Notes: a model not told the origin generated them from the sequence alone. A stretch of DNA of 64,000 nt from Halobaculum sp. MBLA0147 (GCF_041361345.1 NZ_JBGKAD010000001.1:682001-746000), one strand, 5' to 3'; shown: positions 52,069-61,399, counted from the first letter of the stretch. Translations and numbers: made by a program.

Positions 52069-54692
52069 CTTATCCGAACACTACTGGTTTCCTGGGCCGC
52101 TGCGACCCCCTCTCCACGGTGAACTTCACGTCCCCAGAGAGGTGTTTCAATCCCGGTGTGGGTTTCCTGGGCCGCTGCGACCCGCGAGTGTCTCCGCGTC
52201 GATCTCATCAGACTGGTGTTTCAATCCCGGTGTGGGTTTCCTGGGCCGCTGCGACGTGAGGAACGTCGACAGTACTCTGGGGTGGCTTAAGTTTCAATCC
52301 CGGTGTGGGTTTCCTGGGCCGCTGCGACGATCACTCCAGACCCGGCCACACTCGTGACACTCGACGTTTCAATCCCGGTGTGGGTTTCCTGGGCCACTGC
52401 GACGGGAAGAACCCGCGCGGGTTCATCGTCGGGGCGATGTTTCAATCCCGGTGTGGGTTTCCTGGGCCGCTGCGACCCAGGCCGCGGTCGCCGGGAGGAG
52501 CGGGAGGAACAGTTTCAATCCCGGTGTGGGTTTCCTGGGCCGCTGCGACTACCTGTTGCTGCCCGGTGTCGCGGTGCACGAACTGTTTCAATCCCGGTGT
52601 GGGTTTCCTGGGCCGCTGCGACCCGACATCGAGGCGAACGCTGCCGAACAGCGACGGAAGTTTCAATCCCGGTGTGGGTTTCCTGGGCCGCTGCGACTCC
52701 ATCGCGTGGATGTCGAGGTACAGCTCGGAGAGTTTCAATCCCGGTGTGGGTTTCCTGGGCCGCTGCGACGTACCTGTGCGAAGTCCGTCGCCGTCGCGGG
52801 CAAGGTTTCAATCCCGGTGTGGGTTTCCTGGGCCGCTGCGACAGTGCGATCTTCAGTCTGATCGCGGTGGTGGTGATCGTGTTTCAGTCCCGGTGTGGGT
52901 TTCCTGGGCCGCTGCGACCAGGAGATCCGTCAGATCGTGCGCGACGAGATCCAGGTTTCAATCCCGGTGTGGGTTTCCTGGGCCGCTGCGACGGGACGCC
53001 CCACTTTCCACGCGGGTCGGTCGACGGGTGTTTCAATCCCGGTGTGGGTTTCCTGGGCCGCTGCGACGCACGCCGTAGTTGATGACGGCGAAGCCCGGCA
53101 GGTTTCAATCCCGGTGTGGGTTTCCTGGGCCGCTGCGACCGGAACGGGTCGCTCGACGTGTCGTCCGACGACCGTTTCAATCCCGGTGTGGGTTTCCTGG
53201 GCCGCTGCGACCCCAGTGAGGTCGTAGAAGACGGCTCGAGGCTGCTGTGTTTCAATCCCGGTGTGGGTTTCCTGGGCCGCTGCGACCGTACGATCTCGAA
53301 GCAGAGTTCCCCGCCGAGTCGCGTTTCAATCCCGGTGTGGGTTTCCTGGGCCGCTGCGACTGCAGTGGCAAGAGAAGATGCGGGACGCGGACCCGTGTTT
53401 CAATCCCGGTGTGGGTTTCCTGGGCCGCTGCGACCGTAGCATCTCGGCTTTCCCACGCTTCCCGAGGCCCTCGTTTCAATCCCGGTGTGGGTTTCCTGGG
53501 CCGCTGCGACGGTTCGGCGGCGTGCTCCACACAACGCCGTCGGGTTTCAATCCCGGTGTGGGTTTCCTGGGCCGCTGCGACATCCGGATCTCCTCTTTCG
53601 GGTTTTGGTGTGAGACTGTTTCAATCCCGGTGTGGGTTTCCTGGGCCGCTGCGACGTGCCGAGGGCAACGTCCGCGGCACGCTGTCGGTCGAGTTTCAAT
53701 CCCGGTGTGGGTTTCCTGGGCCGCTGCGACAGTTCGTCGACGCGATCGATCACTGCCTGTAGCTGGTCGTTTCAATCCCGGTGTGGGTTTCCTGGGCCGC
53801 TGCGACACCGCGTACGGTCTCGGAGACGCTCCACCAACGAGTTTCAATCCCGGTGTGGGTTTCCTGGGCCGCTGCGACGTGTCTCCCGTCTGCTCTCCCT
53901 GGACAACGACGAGTTTCAATCCCGGTGTGGGTTTCCTGGGCCGCTGCGACCGGGTAGAGCTCTCCCTCGACGCCACGGATCACCACGGTTTCAATCCCGG
54001 TGTGGGTTTCCTGGGCCGCTGCGACGGAGAAGTCTGTCCTCAGCACCCTACTCCGGAGATCTAGTTTCAATCCCGGTGTGGGTTTCCTGGGCCGCTGCGA
54101 CGCCGCCGCTCCCGCCCCCTCCGCTCGGATCATCTCGTTTCAATCCCGGTGTGGGTTTCCTGGGCCGCTGCGACTGAACGTCCAGATGCAGGTGGGGAAC
54201 CTCACGAACTGTTTCAATCCCGGTGTGGGTTTCCTGGGCCGCTGCGACAGCGGATCTCGTCGGTTCGGTCGTTCCAGATCTCGTTTCAATCCCGGTGTGG
54301 GTTTCCTGGGCCGCTGCGACGGGCGAAGGCGAGTCGGCCGCACCGTTAGGTCACATGTTTCAATCCCGGTGTGGGTTTCCTGGGCCGCTGCGACAGAGCC
54401 TCCTGCGAAGCGTGACCTCCCTGTTTGTAGTTTCAATCCCGGTGTGGGTTTCCTGGGCCGCTGCGACGTGTCGCCCTCCGAACTCCTCCGTCGAGGAGAC
54501 TTCCGGTTTCAATCCCGGTGTGGGTTTCCTGGGCCGCTGCGACCTTCGCGGGCGCTAAACCGCTGTATACAGCGGTATACGTTTCAATCCCGGTGTGGGT
54601 TTCCTGGGCCGCTGCGACGCACCTGGGCGACGGCGACGAACACGAGACGTTCCTGTTTCAATCCCGGTGTGGGTTTCCTGGGCCGCTGCGAC
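52069..54692 (-). CRISPR. CRISPR array, subtype I-D, 35 repeats + 1 decayed
   Basis: The 38-nt repeat begins gtttcaatcccggtg and ends gggccgctgcgac on the plus strand; 35 copies start at 52144, 52218, 52291 and so on to 54655. Spacers are 33-38 nt. The minus strand ends in attgaaac, the 8-nt handle of type I-D repeats, so crRNAs are read on the minus strand. The repeat at 52069-52106 keeps only its gggtttcc...gcgac half and marks the trailer end; the leader is at 54693-54801. Two internal repeats differ at one base (gggccActgc near 52396; gtttcaGtcc at 52881). Confidence 0.98.
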
Positions 54693-54801
54693 AGGGGGTG
54701 AATTCTGCCCCACACTACCTATAGTTTGCTCTCGACCCGTCACGTTCGACCCGCGTTACGTGGACCCCCGCCGTACAGAGCCTTCAAAAAGGTCCACGTA
54801 A
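54693..54801 (-). promoter_or_regulatory. CRISPR leader with promoter and inverted repeat
   Basis: Between the newest repeat and the csa3-like stop codon lies the leader. On the minus strand an AT-rich aaactatagg (about 54718-54727) sits about 28-33 bp before the first repeat and is the likely TATA element, placing transcription start at the repeat edge. A perfect 12-bp inverted repeat (gttacgtggacc at 54755-54766; ggtccacgtaac at 54791-54802) frames a 24-nt centre with a T5 run. It could bind the CARF regulator encoded beside it or end that gene's transcript. Confidence 0.8.
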
Positions 54802-55449
54802 CTACCCCCGGCTGAGGTGGAGTTCGCCGGTGAGCGTGAGATCGATCAGTCGTGTCTGCGTCTCGGACTCCGTCGACACCAGTCCGGCGGCCTCGAGTTC
54901 GTCGAGGTGGCGGCCGACCGTACTCTTGCTGTGGTCGCTCGCGGCCGACAGCTCCGGCAACGTCGTCTCGCCGCCGAGGTCGTCGATCAGTGCCAGTGTC
55001 GGATCGGTCCGACTCGGCGCCCGTGCGAGGAGATCCGGAACCGGGACTTCGCTCACGACACCGTCCATGTCGCGGAACTGGAGCGCCTCCGTGACGAGGT
55101 CCCGACGCGTGCAGACGGCGACGGTGAACGGGAGGAACACCTCTCGTGGCCCACCACCGAACACCGCGATGGCGTCACCGTCCGCATCCGCGAGCAACGA
55201 CAGACAGTCCCGAACCGTCTCGGTGAAACTCGCGGTCCGGAGTTGCGCCGTCTCGACACGGCTCTCCGGGTCGATGGTGCTCGCCATCTCCCGGATGTCG
55301 TCGACCGCCTGTGCCGCCCGTCCGTCTTCGTCGTCGTCCTCCGTGGGCCTGAGCACGACGATCCGGTCACCACTGTCGATCCCGTTGTCGAGCACCGGGC
55401 GTGTCACTCGCGTCGAGTGGTAGCCCAGCGTACAGACGTACGTTCGCAC
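54802..55449 (-). CDS. csa3: CARF-HTH CRISPR regulator (Csa3-like)
   Basis: A 215-residue regulator with an N-terminal CARF Rossmann domain (RTYVCTLGYHSTRVTRPVLD, DRIVVLRP, AIAVFGGGPREVFLPFTVAV) that binds cyclic oligoadenylates in relatives. The C-terminal winged helix (about 150-200) reads LPELSAASDHSKSTVGRHLDE then LEAAGLVSTE. In Sulfolobus, Csa3 proteins activate adaptation genes and crRNA production. The GTG at 55449 lies in a 7-bp hairpin. It is read in the same direction as the array, directly ahead of its leader. Confidence 0.88.
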   Translation of the reverse strand: MRTYVCTLGYHSTRVTRPVLDNGIDSGDRIVVLRPTEDDDEDGRAAQAVDDIREMASTIDPESRVETAQLRTASFTETVRDCLSLLADADGDAIAVFGGGPREVFLPFTVAVCTRRDLVTEALQFRDMDGVVSEVPVPDLLARAPSRTDPTLALIDDLGGETTLPELSAASDHSKSTVGRHLDELEAAGLVSTESETQTRLIDLTLTGELHLSRG

Positions 55450-55486
55450 GCGCTAGGCGTGCGAGGCTCGCGGTATAGTAGTACCG
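55445..55486. promoter_or_regulatory. Inverted repeats between csa3 and cas6
   Basis: Two short palindromes: cgcacgc/gcgtgcg (55445-55463, over the csa3 start) and cggta/taccg (55471-55486, tatagta centre). They lie in the only common upstream space of csa3 and the cas operon, where autoregulation would occur. The second holds the most AT-rich stretch and may include a TATA element. Confidence 0.5.
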
Positions 55487-55627
55487 TCGCACACGAGCGC
55501 AATCGTGTCCGGAGACGGCGCCGTCGGGCACGAGGCGCTTCGTCGGGACGAAGGTTTTTTGTCACACTCACTGAACCTAGCGGCGATGGCACAGACGAAA
55601 CGAACCGCGTCCGGAGGCGACGGCTGA

Positions 55628-56470
55628 ATGCGCCGGATCGAGGTGGCACTCTCGCCGGCCGATCGTGTCCCGGTACCGAAGTCGAACGGCTACCGGGTGT
55701 ACGCGGCGCTGTTGGACGCCCTCGACGGCGTGGACGCCGACGTGAGCGAACACGTCCACGACGCCGAGTTCGGGAGTGTCCACCAGAGTGGGCTGCGCGG
55801 ACGGTTCGGTTCGTGTGACCGCGAGAACCACCGGACGCTGCTCCCGACGGAGACGTACGATCTCACCATCGGCGTGCCAGATCCTGCAGACGACGACGTG
55901 TTCGAGGCACTCGTCCGCGCGCTCGTCTTCGACGGCGACCGCATCGAGTTGGCCGACGGGCCGGTGTTCGTCGAGTCGTTCGAGAGCGAGCGGACGAGCC
56001 GCGAGGAGCTCCTTGACCGTGCCGCCGAACTCGACGACCCGTCGGTGCGGCTCACGTTCCACACACCGACGTGTATCGAGGACGGGGAGTCGGTGACCGC
56101 GATGTTCCCACACCGTGGGTTGGTGTTCGCCGACTCGTTGGCCGGGAAGTGGCAGACGACGCTGCCGAGCGACGCCGAGCACCTCCAACTCGACCTCGCG
56201 CGCGCCGCCGTCGAGAACAGTGTGATCACGAAGCCCGCCGAGTCGACCTACGACACCCACAGCGTGTTGACGAACCGTGTCCGAGACGGCGACCGGCCAC
56301 GAGCCATCCTGAAACAGGGGTTCACCGGAACCTACACCTACGAGTTCAAGCAGGCCACCGAGAGTGTCGAGAACGCCGTCACCGCGCTGGCACTGTTCGC
56401 GGAGTACTCCGGTGTCGGGTGTGCCGTCGCTCGCGGGTGTGGGAACGTGAGTGTGGAGGTATCGACGTGA
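55628..56470 (+). CDS. cas6: CRISPR repeat endonuclease Cas6
   Basis: This 280-residue RAMP protein cuts the pre-crRNA within repeats. The second ferredoxin-like domain ends with the Gly-rich loop SGVGCAVARGCGNVSVEV, the family hallmark. A His-rich part (SEHVHDAEFGSVHQSG, residues about 40-55) may supply the catalytic His. ATG at 55628 directly follows a 13-codon mini-ORF (55586-55627) whose stop abuts it, a possible translational leader. First gene of the effector operon. Confidence 0.92.
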   Translation: MRRIEVALSPADRVPVPKSNGYRVYAALLDALDGVDADVSEHVHDAEFGSVHQSGLRGRFGSCDRENHRTLLPTETYDLTIGVPDPADDDVFEALVRALVFDGDRIELADGPVFVESFESERTSREELLDRAAELDDPSVRLTFHTPTCIEDGESVTAMFPHRGLVFADSLAGKWQTTLPSDAEHLQLDLARAAVENSVITKPAESTYDTHSVLTNRVRDGDRPRAILKQGFTGTYTYEFKQATESVENAVTALALFAEYSGVGCAVARGCGNVSVEVST

Positions 56471-56495
56471 ACGCACGAGTACAACTCGGAGACAG

Positions 56496-59111
56496 ATGAC
56501 CGACGAACACGAACAACAGACACTCGACGACCAGTCGACCTCCGGAGACGACGACGAGTCGACCCCCGAAGCAGACGGAGACTCGACAGAGACGCCGTCG
56601 GACGGGAGCCCGAGCTTCGGGAGTTACCTCGACGTCGACGTACCGGGGCTCGGCGAGGCCGTGACGGACGAGGACGTGGACGAGGCGGGGACACTCGAAG
56701 AACGGATCCTCGCCGCGTACTACGAGGACGTGGACCCACACCTGATCGACGCCGGGTGGGGGTTCGAGGCGGCCAAGAGCGTCGCGTTCGGGTACACCGA
56801 CCAGTCGCTGTTGAACCACGTGCGCAACGGTGTCGCCGCGCTCGCGCGAGTGAACCAACTGATCGACGCGGTCGGCGGTGCGCCGCGCGACGAGACGGAA
56901 CTGCGGGCGGCCGTCGCGCTGTTCGTGATCCACGACCTCCACAAACTCGACGCGGAGCGTGACGCCGACCCACAGCGCCGGTTCGACATCCCGAAGGCCG
57001 AGGTGGAGGCGTACGTCGACCGGTTCGGACTCGACGAGTGGGCCGAGACGCTGTCACCTGCGGACTTCGCGTCGTGTGCCGTCGACCACCACGACGACTG
57101 GACGGCCAACCACGAGACCTCGACGCGAGGGTTCGAACGCCACCGCCCGTTCGTCAGACTCGCGGACGCGTTGGCCTCCAGCGACGCCCCGGAGGCGGCC
57201 GCGAGAGAGAGTATCCGCGACGCGATCGTCGCGGCGTACCCGAACGCGGACGGCTCGGTGGCGCTGCACCACCACCGTCTCGACAGCGTGACTGGCGTGT
57301 TGACGAACCTCCTGAACGGGGCCGTCGCGGACGCGCTCGGGCCCGACTTCCAGCGGCTGCTGCTCTACCAAGACGGCGTCGTCTACCTCGCACCCGCGGA
57401 CGCAGAGCCGCCGGCAGCGGGGGAGAAGCTCCTCGACGACGTGTTCGAGACCCTCCGTCGGAACGTCCGGGAGTCACACGAGGCGTACCAAGACGAGGGG
57501 CAACTCGCGGACAACTTGGCCGTGCGGTCACAGGGATTCTACGGGATCAACGATCAGGACTTCTTCTACGCCGGGCCCGAGACGGTGTTGGAGGCGGTCG
57601 CACTGAAGGCCGCGACCGACGCCGACCCGGACTCGGAGCCGACCGACAGCATGGCCGACACGATGGCCGAGTTGGAGGGGTTCCTCCCGTTCGACATCAC
57701 GCGAACACGCGAACCGGTGGGACTGGCACGACTCGTCTACACGGTCAAGCGCTCGTTCGTCGATCCGGTGCTGGAGGCGAGCGGCGACGACCGGTCCTCG
57801 CTTCGAGCGACGTGTGACTTGTTCGGCGTCGACGGAGAGACGACGACCGGTGTCGAGGCGGCCGACGAAGAACTCTCGTTGACGGCCGGTGGCAAGTGGG
57901 ACCACGCCTACGCCGTCGGCCAGTCGCTCCTCGAACGTGGTCTCACCGAGTACGGTGATCTCGCGACGCTCGTGATCGAGGGGCTGGACGATCTCGACCC
58001 CGACTGGCGGACGATCGTCTCGGAGACGCGGACCGGGAACCTCCAGACGGAGCTGTCCGCGTTCCTGTCGGAGATCGTGTCACTCGACGGTCGCCGCGTC
58101 GGCGGCGCCGACGACCGACTCACGGAGCCGTTCGCGGAGTACGGTGGCGCGCGCCGCGGGAAGACCTGTGCGCTGTGTAACCGCGGGACGACGGGGACGA
58201 AAGGCGACATGGGTGCACCGAAGTCACTCACCACACTCCAGTCGGGGTACTCGAACCACGTCGCCGTGGACGCCGGGAAACCGGAGAAACTGCTCGTGTG
58301 TTACCCGTGTCAGGTGGAACTCTCGCTGCGAGAGGCCGGAGCGGACCGGCGCGAGGCCGGTCGGCTCTACTACCACCTCGTCCCGGACTACTTCTACACA
58401 CCCGCCTCGTGGCGCGACTACGCGGCGTTCGCAGACAACTTCGGGCCGGACGCCAAGACCGAACTCGGCGGCCTCGCGGAGGCGATCCTCCACGTCGGCG
58501 AGGGTGGCGTCGATCCCGAGGCACACCCCGGACGCGACGGCGAGCGAGTGCTGAGCGACTACGTCGACGGGCTGTTGGACCCGGACTACGGCCGCTCGAT
58601 GGTCGAGACACTGGACCGTGGCTTCGACCACGCGAGCGGGTTCGGGACACAGACGTTCGCGTACTACAAGCCGGTCGACAACGACACCGAGTTCCAGTTC
58701 TTCGGCACGTTCCTGGGACTGGCGTTGGCGTCGTACACCGGCCTCCGCGTGGTCGTCTCCGAGTCGCCGATCCCGGACGTGCGGGGACGCGACTTCCAGA
58801 CGACGGCGCGGATCGGCGCCGGGTTCAGCCAGGTCCACGACTTCTACGGGACGGAGATCCCGCTGGCGGCGCTCCGGGAGCGGCTGAACGCCGCGGCGGC
58901 ACTGATCCGACTCGGCTACGGGAACGACCGCGAGGACGCACTGTTCGCGAAGTACCTCCGGGCGACACGGAACAAGCTGCTCCCGGGCTCGTACCTGCTC
59001 AAACGGATCGCGCAGACCGATGACGGCGACGACGCCGGATTCCTGCTCGAGGAAGCGCGGATCCTGGACGAGACGTGTGGCGGCCCGACGACCGACGACA
59101 GACACAGATGA
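56496..59111 (+). CDS. cas10d: Cas10d (Csc3), large subunit with HD nuclease
   Basis: The 871-residue large subunit of the I-D effector starts with about 45 acidic residues. The HD nuclease domain covers about 60-300, with NHVRNG (His 108), FVIHDLHKLD (His 146, Asp 147) and VDHHDDW (His 198/199, Asp 200). This HD takes the role that Cas3 HD has in other type I systems. A zinc finger is formed by CALC (558/561) and CYPC (602/605), and the palm-like part follows without a GGDD motif. The protein ends soon after the palm, without the helical C-terminus of model I-D Cas10d; that part seems to be the next gene. Confidence 0.95.
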   Translation: MTDEHEQQTLDDQSTSGDDDESTPEADGDSTETPSDGSPSFGSYLDVDVPGLGEAVTDEDVDEAGTLEERILAAYYEDVDPHLIDAGWGFEAAKSVAFGYTDQSLLNHVRNGVAALARVNQLIDAVGGAPRDETELRAAVALFVIHDLHKLDAERDADPQRRFDIPKAEVEAYVDRFGLDEWAETLSPADFASCAVDHHDDWTANHETSTRGFERHRPFVRLADALASSDAPEAAARESIRDAIVAAYPNADGSVALHHHRLDSVTGVLTNLLNGAVADALGPDFQRLLLYQDGVVYLAPADAEPPAAGEKLLDDVFETLRRNVRESHEAYQDEGQLADNLAVRSQGFYGINDQDFFYAGPETVLEAVALKAATDADPDSEPTDSMADTMAELEGFLPFDITRTREPVGLARLVYTVKRSFVDPVLEASGDDRSSLRATCDLFGVDGETTTGVEAADEELSLTAGGKWDHAYAVGQSLLERGLTEYGDLATLVIEGLDDLDPDWRTIVSETRTGNLQTELSAFLSEIVSLDGRRVGGADDRLTEPFAEYGGARRGKTCALCNRGTTGTKGDMGAPKSLTTLQSGYSNHVAVDAGKPEKLLVCYPCQVELSLREAGADRREAGRLYYHLVPDYFYTPASWRDYAAFADNFGPDAKTELGGLAEAILHVGEGGVDPEAHPGRDGERVLSDYVDGLLDPDYGRSMVETLDRGFDHASGFGTQTFAYYKPVDNDTEFQFFGTFLGLALASYTGLRVVVSESPIPDVRGRDFQTTARIGAGFSQVHDFYGTEIPLAALRERLNAAAALIRLGYGNDREDALFAKYLRATRNKLLPGSYLLKRIAQTDDGDDAGFLLEEARILDETCGGPTTDDRHR

Positions 59112-59662
59112 CACGAGAGACACACGACACGATCTCGACGCTCGCCGAGCGAGCGTTCGACGCGATCAGACCAGCTTCGAGGAATAAAAAGCCGTACGCC
59201 ATCGAGCGCGTCTTCCGCGAGAGCGTGAAGGCGATCAAGGGGTTCGGCCCGCGCGAGCCGTCGCGACAGGACGCGATCGACGCCGTCGCCGGGCGGATCG
59301 CCAAGCTTCCCGACCGGAGCGACCAAGTGTACCGCGTCGGCAGCGAGACGAGCGACAGCGGCGCTCGACTCGAGGAACGGATCGAGGCGTACGCCGAGTT
59401 CTTCGTCGACGAGGTGTTCCTCGGGCTGTTCGACGGCAAGCCCGCGCGGCTGAAACGCCGCGAGAACAACCTCGCCGACGGGTTCTACGCGGCGACGCGC
59501 CGCCTCCAGCGAGAGACGTTCGGCGACGACGCCGACGACTCGGCGGACGCCGACGAGACGGCGGACACGGACGGCACAGGCGGAACAGACGAGACGGCGG
59601 ACACGGACGGCACAGGCGGAACAGACGAGACGGCGGACGCGGACGAATCGGACGACGAGTGA
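59108..59662 (+). CDS. cas11d: Stand-alone Cas11d-like small subunit
   Basis: A 184-residue helical protein with an ATG overlapping the cas10d stop (ATGA). The core (about 1-135) reads KKPYAIERVFRESVKAIKGF, then helices ending FVDEVFLGLFDGKPARLKRR and NNLADGFYAATRRLQRE. This resembles the helical C-terminus of Cas10d from which cyanobacteria make Cas11d by internal translation. Here it is a separate gene, so the small subunit has its own reading frame. The last 45 residues are acidic repeats (DETADTDGTGGT) coded by 36-bp units. The Cas11 role is inferred from place and shape. Confidence 0.7.
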   Translation: MTRETHDTISTLAERAFDAIRPASRNKKPYAIERVFRESVKAIKGFGPREPSRQDAIDAVAGRIAKLPDRSDQVYRVGSETSDSGARLEERIEAYAEFFVDEVFLGLFDGKPARLKRRENNLADGFYAATRRLQRETFGDDADDSADADETADTDGTGGTDETADTDGTGGTDETADADESDDE

Positions 59663-60672
59663 CGACGACACCACCACAGCACATGCTCGACCACGACACC
59701 TACCCCGAACTCGCAGACGGAACCGTTCCGGCCGACCAGATGACGCTGCGCCCGCAGAACAACTACACGAACGTGCTCGTGTTGCGCGAACTCCAGAGCC
59801 ACGCCGTGTTCACGACGAACGGCCAGGACGCCGACCTCGCGAACGTCGCGGTCGGCGACGGCGACGAGCGAGCGGAGTACTCGCCGGGACTGATGTTCAT
59901 GCGCAAACAGACCGGCAGCGACCGTCGGTTCGGGAAGGCGCTCCAGCGGCAACTCGACCTGTTCGACGACGACGGAGACGAGTGTACGATGCAGGTCAAC
60001 GAGATGTGTCAGGACTGTCCGGAGTGTATCCTCTACGGGAGTGCCGCCGGTGACGACGCCGTCTCGATCACCTCCCGCGTCCGCTACGACACGGCGTACA
60101 GTCTCCGCGACGCGACGGTGGTCGTCGACGAGAAGTTCCAGAACGCCCCCGGCGGGGACTACGCGAAGGGTGCCGAGGCGACGATCCGAGAACCGGACTT
60201 CTTCGAGCCGGGGACGCTGTTCCCGTGTGTCGTCACGCTCGGTGACGCGACACCCGCCGAACTCGCCTTCGTCTTGGGGATCACGCGGAAGAACAAGCGG
60301 TACGGAGCGGCCACCTCACGGCTGGGTCGGACGAAGAACCACGTCCTCGGTGTCTACGTCGGGAGCGAGGAGGGACCGGCGAACTTGGAACTCACGCGTG
60401 ACGCCATCCGGGGGCTCCGCGACGACGAGACCACGGACTACGAGACGATCCGCGACGTGACGAGTGCGGAGAATCTGGACCCGTCACTCGTCGGCGACCA
60501 CGTCCGCGAGCGGTTCGAGTCCCGCGTCGAAGCCGACGGGCTCGACCTCTCGCGTGTCTCTACCGAGACAGTGTCGGAGTTGATCGACACCGCGACCGGC
60601 GAGGAGTTCGGCGACGTGTTGGCGACCCAGCGCGAGCGGTCACGCGAGTTCCTCGCCGGAGTGACGGAGTGA
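59659..60672 (+). CDS. csc2: Csc2 (Cas7d) backbone subunit
   Basis: The 337-residue Cas7-type RAMP forms the crRNA-binding filament of the I-D complex. It begins LADGTVPADQMTLRPQNNYTNV. A Cys cluster, CTMQVNEMCQDCPEC (about residues 110-124), can bind zinc in the insertion domain. A Gly-rich thumb, RKNKRYGAATSRLGRTKNHV, marks the RNA-contact face. GTG at 59659 overlaps the small-subunit stop by 4 bp. Confidence 0.93.
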   Translation: MTTTPPQHMLDHDTYPELADGTVPADQMTLRPQNNYTNVLVLRELQSHAVFTTNGQDADLANVAVGDGDERAEYSPGLMFMRKQTGSDRRFGKALQRQLDLFDDDGDECTMQVNEMCQDCPECILYGSAAGDDAVSITSRVRYDTAYSLRDATVVVDEKFQNAPGGDYAKGAEATIREPDFFEPGTLFPCVVTLGDATPAELAFVLGITRKNKRYGAATSRLGRTKNHVLGVYVGSEEGPANLELTRDAIRGLRDDETTDYETIRDVTSAENLDPSLVGDHVRERFESRVEADGLDLSRVSTETVSELIDTATGEEFGDVLATQRERSREFLAGVTE

Positions 60673-60676
60673 GACG

Positions 60677-61399
60677 ATGGAGGTGTTGGAGGCGACGATT
60701 CGTGTCCGTGGCGAGGTGACGTTCACCTCCCGCGAGGTCGGGCGGCTCGCGGACACGGAGCCGTACGTCCTGAACACGGCGCTGTACTACGCGCTCGGCC
60801 TGGCGGGCGGTCGGTACCTCGACACGAGCTACGAGCCGACGTACCTCGCCGACACCGAGCACGTCGCCTCGGAGCTGTACGTCTCGCCGGCGGCACCGGT
60901 CCGCGGTGTCTCCCCACGGTACACGACGACCACGTACAACGCGAGCCGCGACGAGTACGTCGTCGTCAACTACTCGGCGCAGGAGGACCCGTACGAGGGA
61001 CGGAACCTGCCGACGTTCGGGCGCCGCCGCTCGCTCACGCAGGGCACCCAACTCCGTCTGTACGTCGTGACTCGCGATCGACCCGCGTCGGCGGTCGCCG
61101 ACGACCTCCCGACGTACACGCGGCTCGGGAAGAAACGCGGGAAGGTGCGGGTCGACCTCACGGAGCGACCGGTGTCCGTCGCGACGGGGTCGTACGAACT
61201 CGGCCACCCGATCGGCGTCGACGACTGTGGTGACGTGCCGGTCGCGAACGTCGCCACGAAGTCGATGCAGCCGACACCGCTCGTGGTCGCCGGGAAGTAC
61301 GAGGGGGAACACCTGGTGATCGACCGCCCCGAAGAAGCACCCGGGCCCGAGACGGTAGCACTGCCACGGGGCCTCGTCTTCTTGGGTGAGCGCCGGTGA
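60677..61399 (+). CDS. csc1: Csc1 (Cas5d) subunit
   Basis: The 240-residue Cas5-type RAMP caps the 5' handle of the crRNA in the I-D complex. Features are LEATIRVRGEVTFTSREVGRLADTE (split in the protein, first strand) and YALGLAGGRYLDTSYEPTY, then a C-terminal beta domain. ATG at 60677, four bases after the csc2 stop; its own stop overlaps the cas3 GTG start by 4 bp. Confidence 0.93.
   Translation: MEVLEATIRVRGEVTFTSREVGRLADTEPYVLNTALYYALGLAGGRYLDTSYEPTYLADTEHVASELYVSPAAPVRGVSPRYTTTTYNASRDEYVVVNYSAQEDPYEGRNLPTFGRRRSLTQGTQLRLYVVTRDRPASAVADDLPTYTRLGKKRGKVRVDLTERPVSVATGSYELGHPIGVDDCGDVPVANVATKSMQPTPLVVAGKYEGEHLVIDRPEEAPGPETVALPRGLVFLGERR

Noticed and set aside
52303-53082. Long open frames across the array that encode repeated FNPGVGFLGRCD-type peptides
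   Set aside because: They come from reading the CRISPR repeats themselves. The periodic identical peptides follow the 38-nt repeat, and no start signal or coding bias exists.
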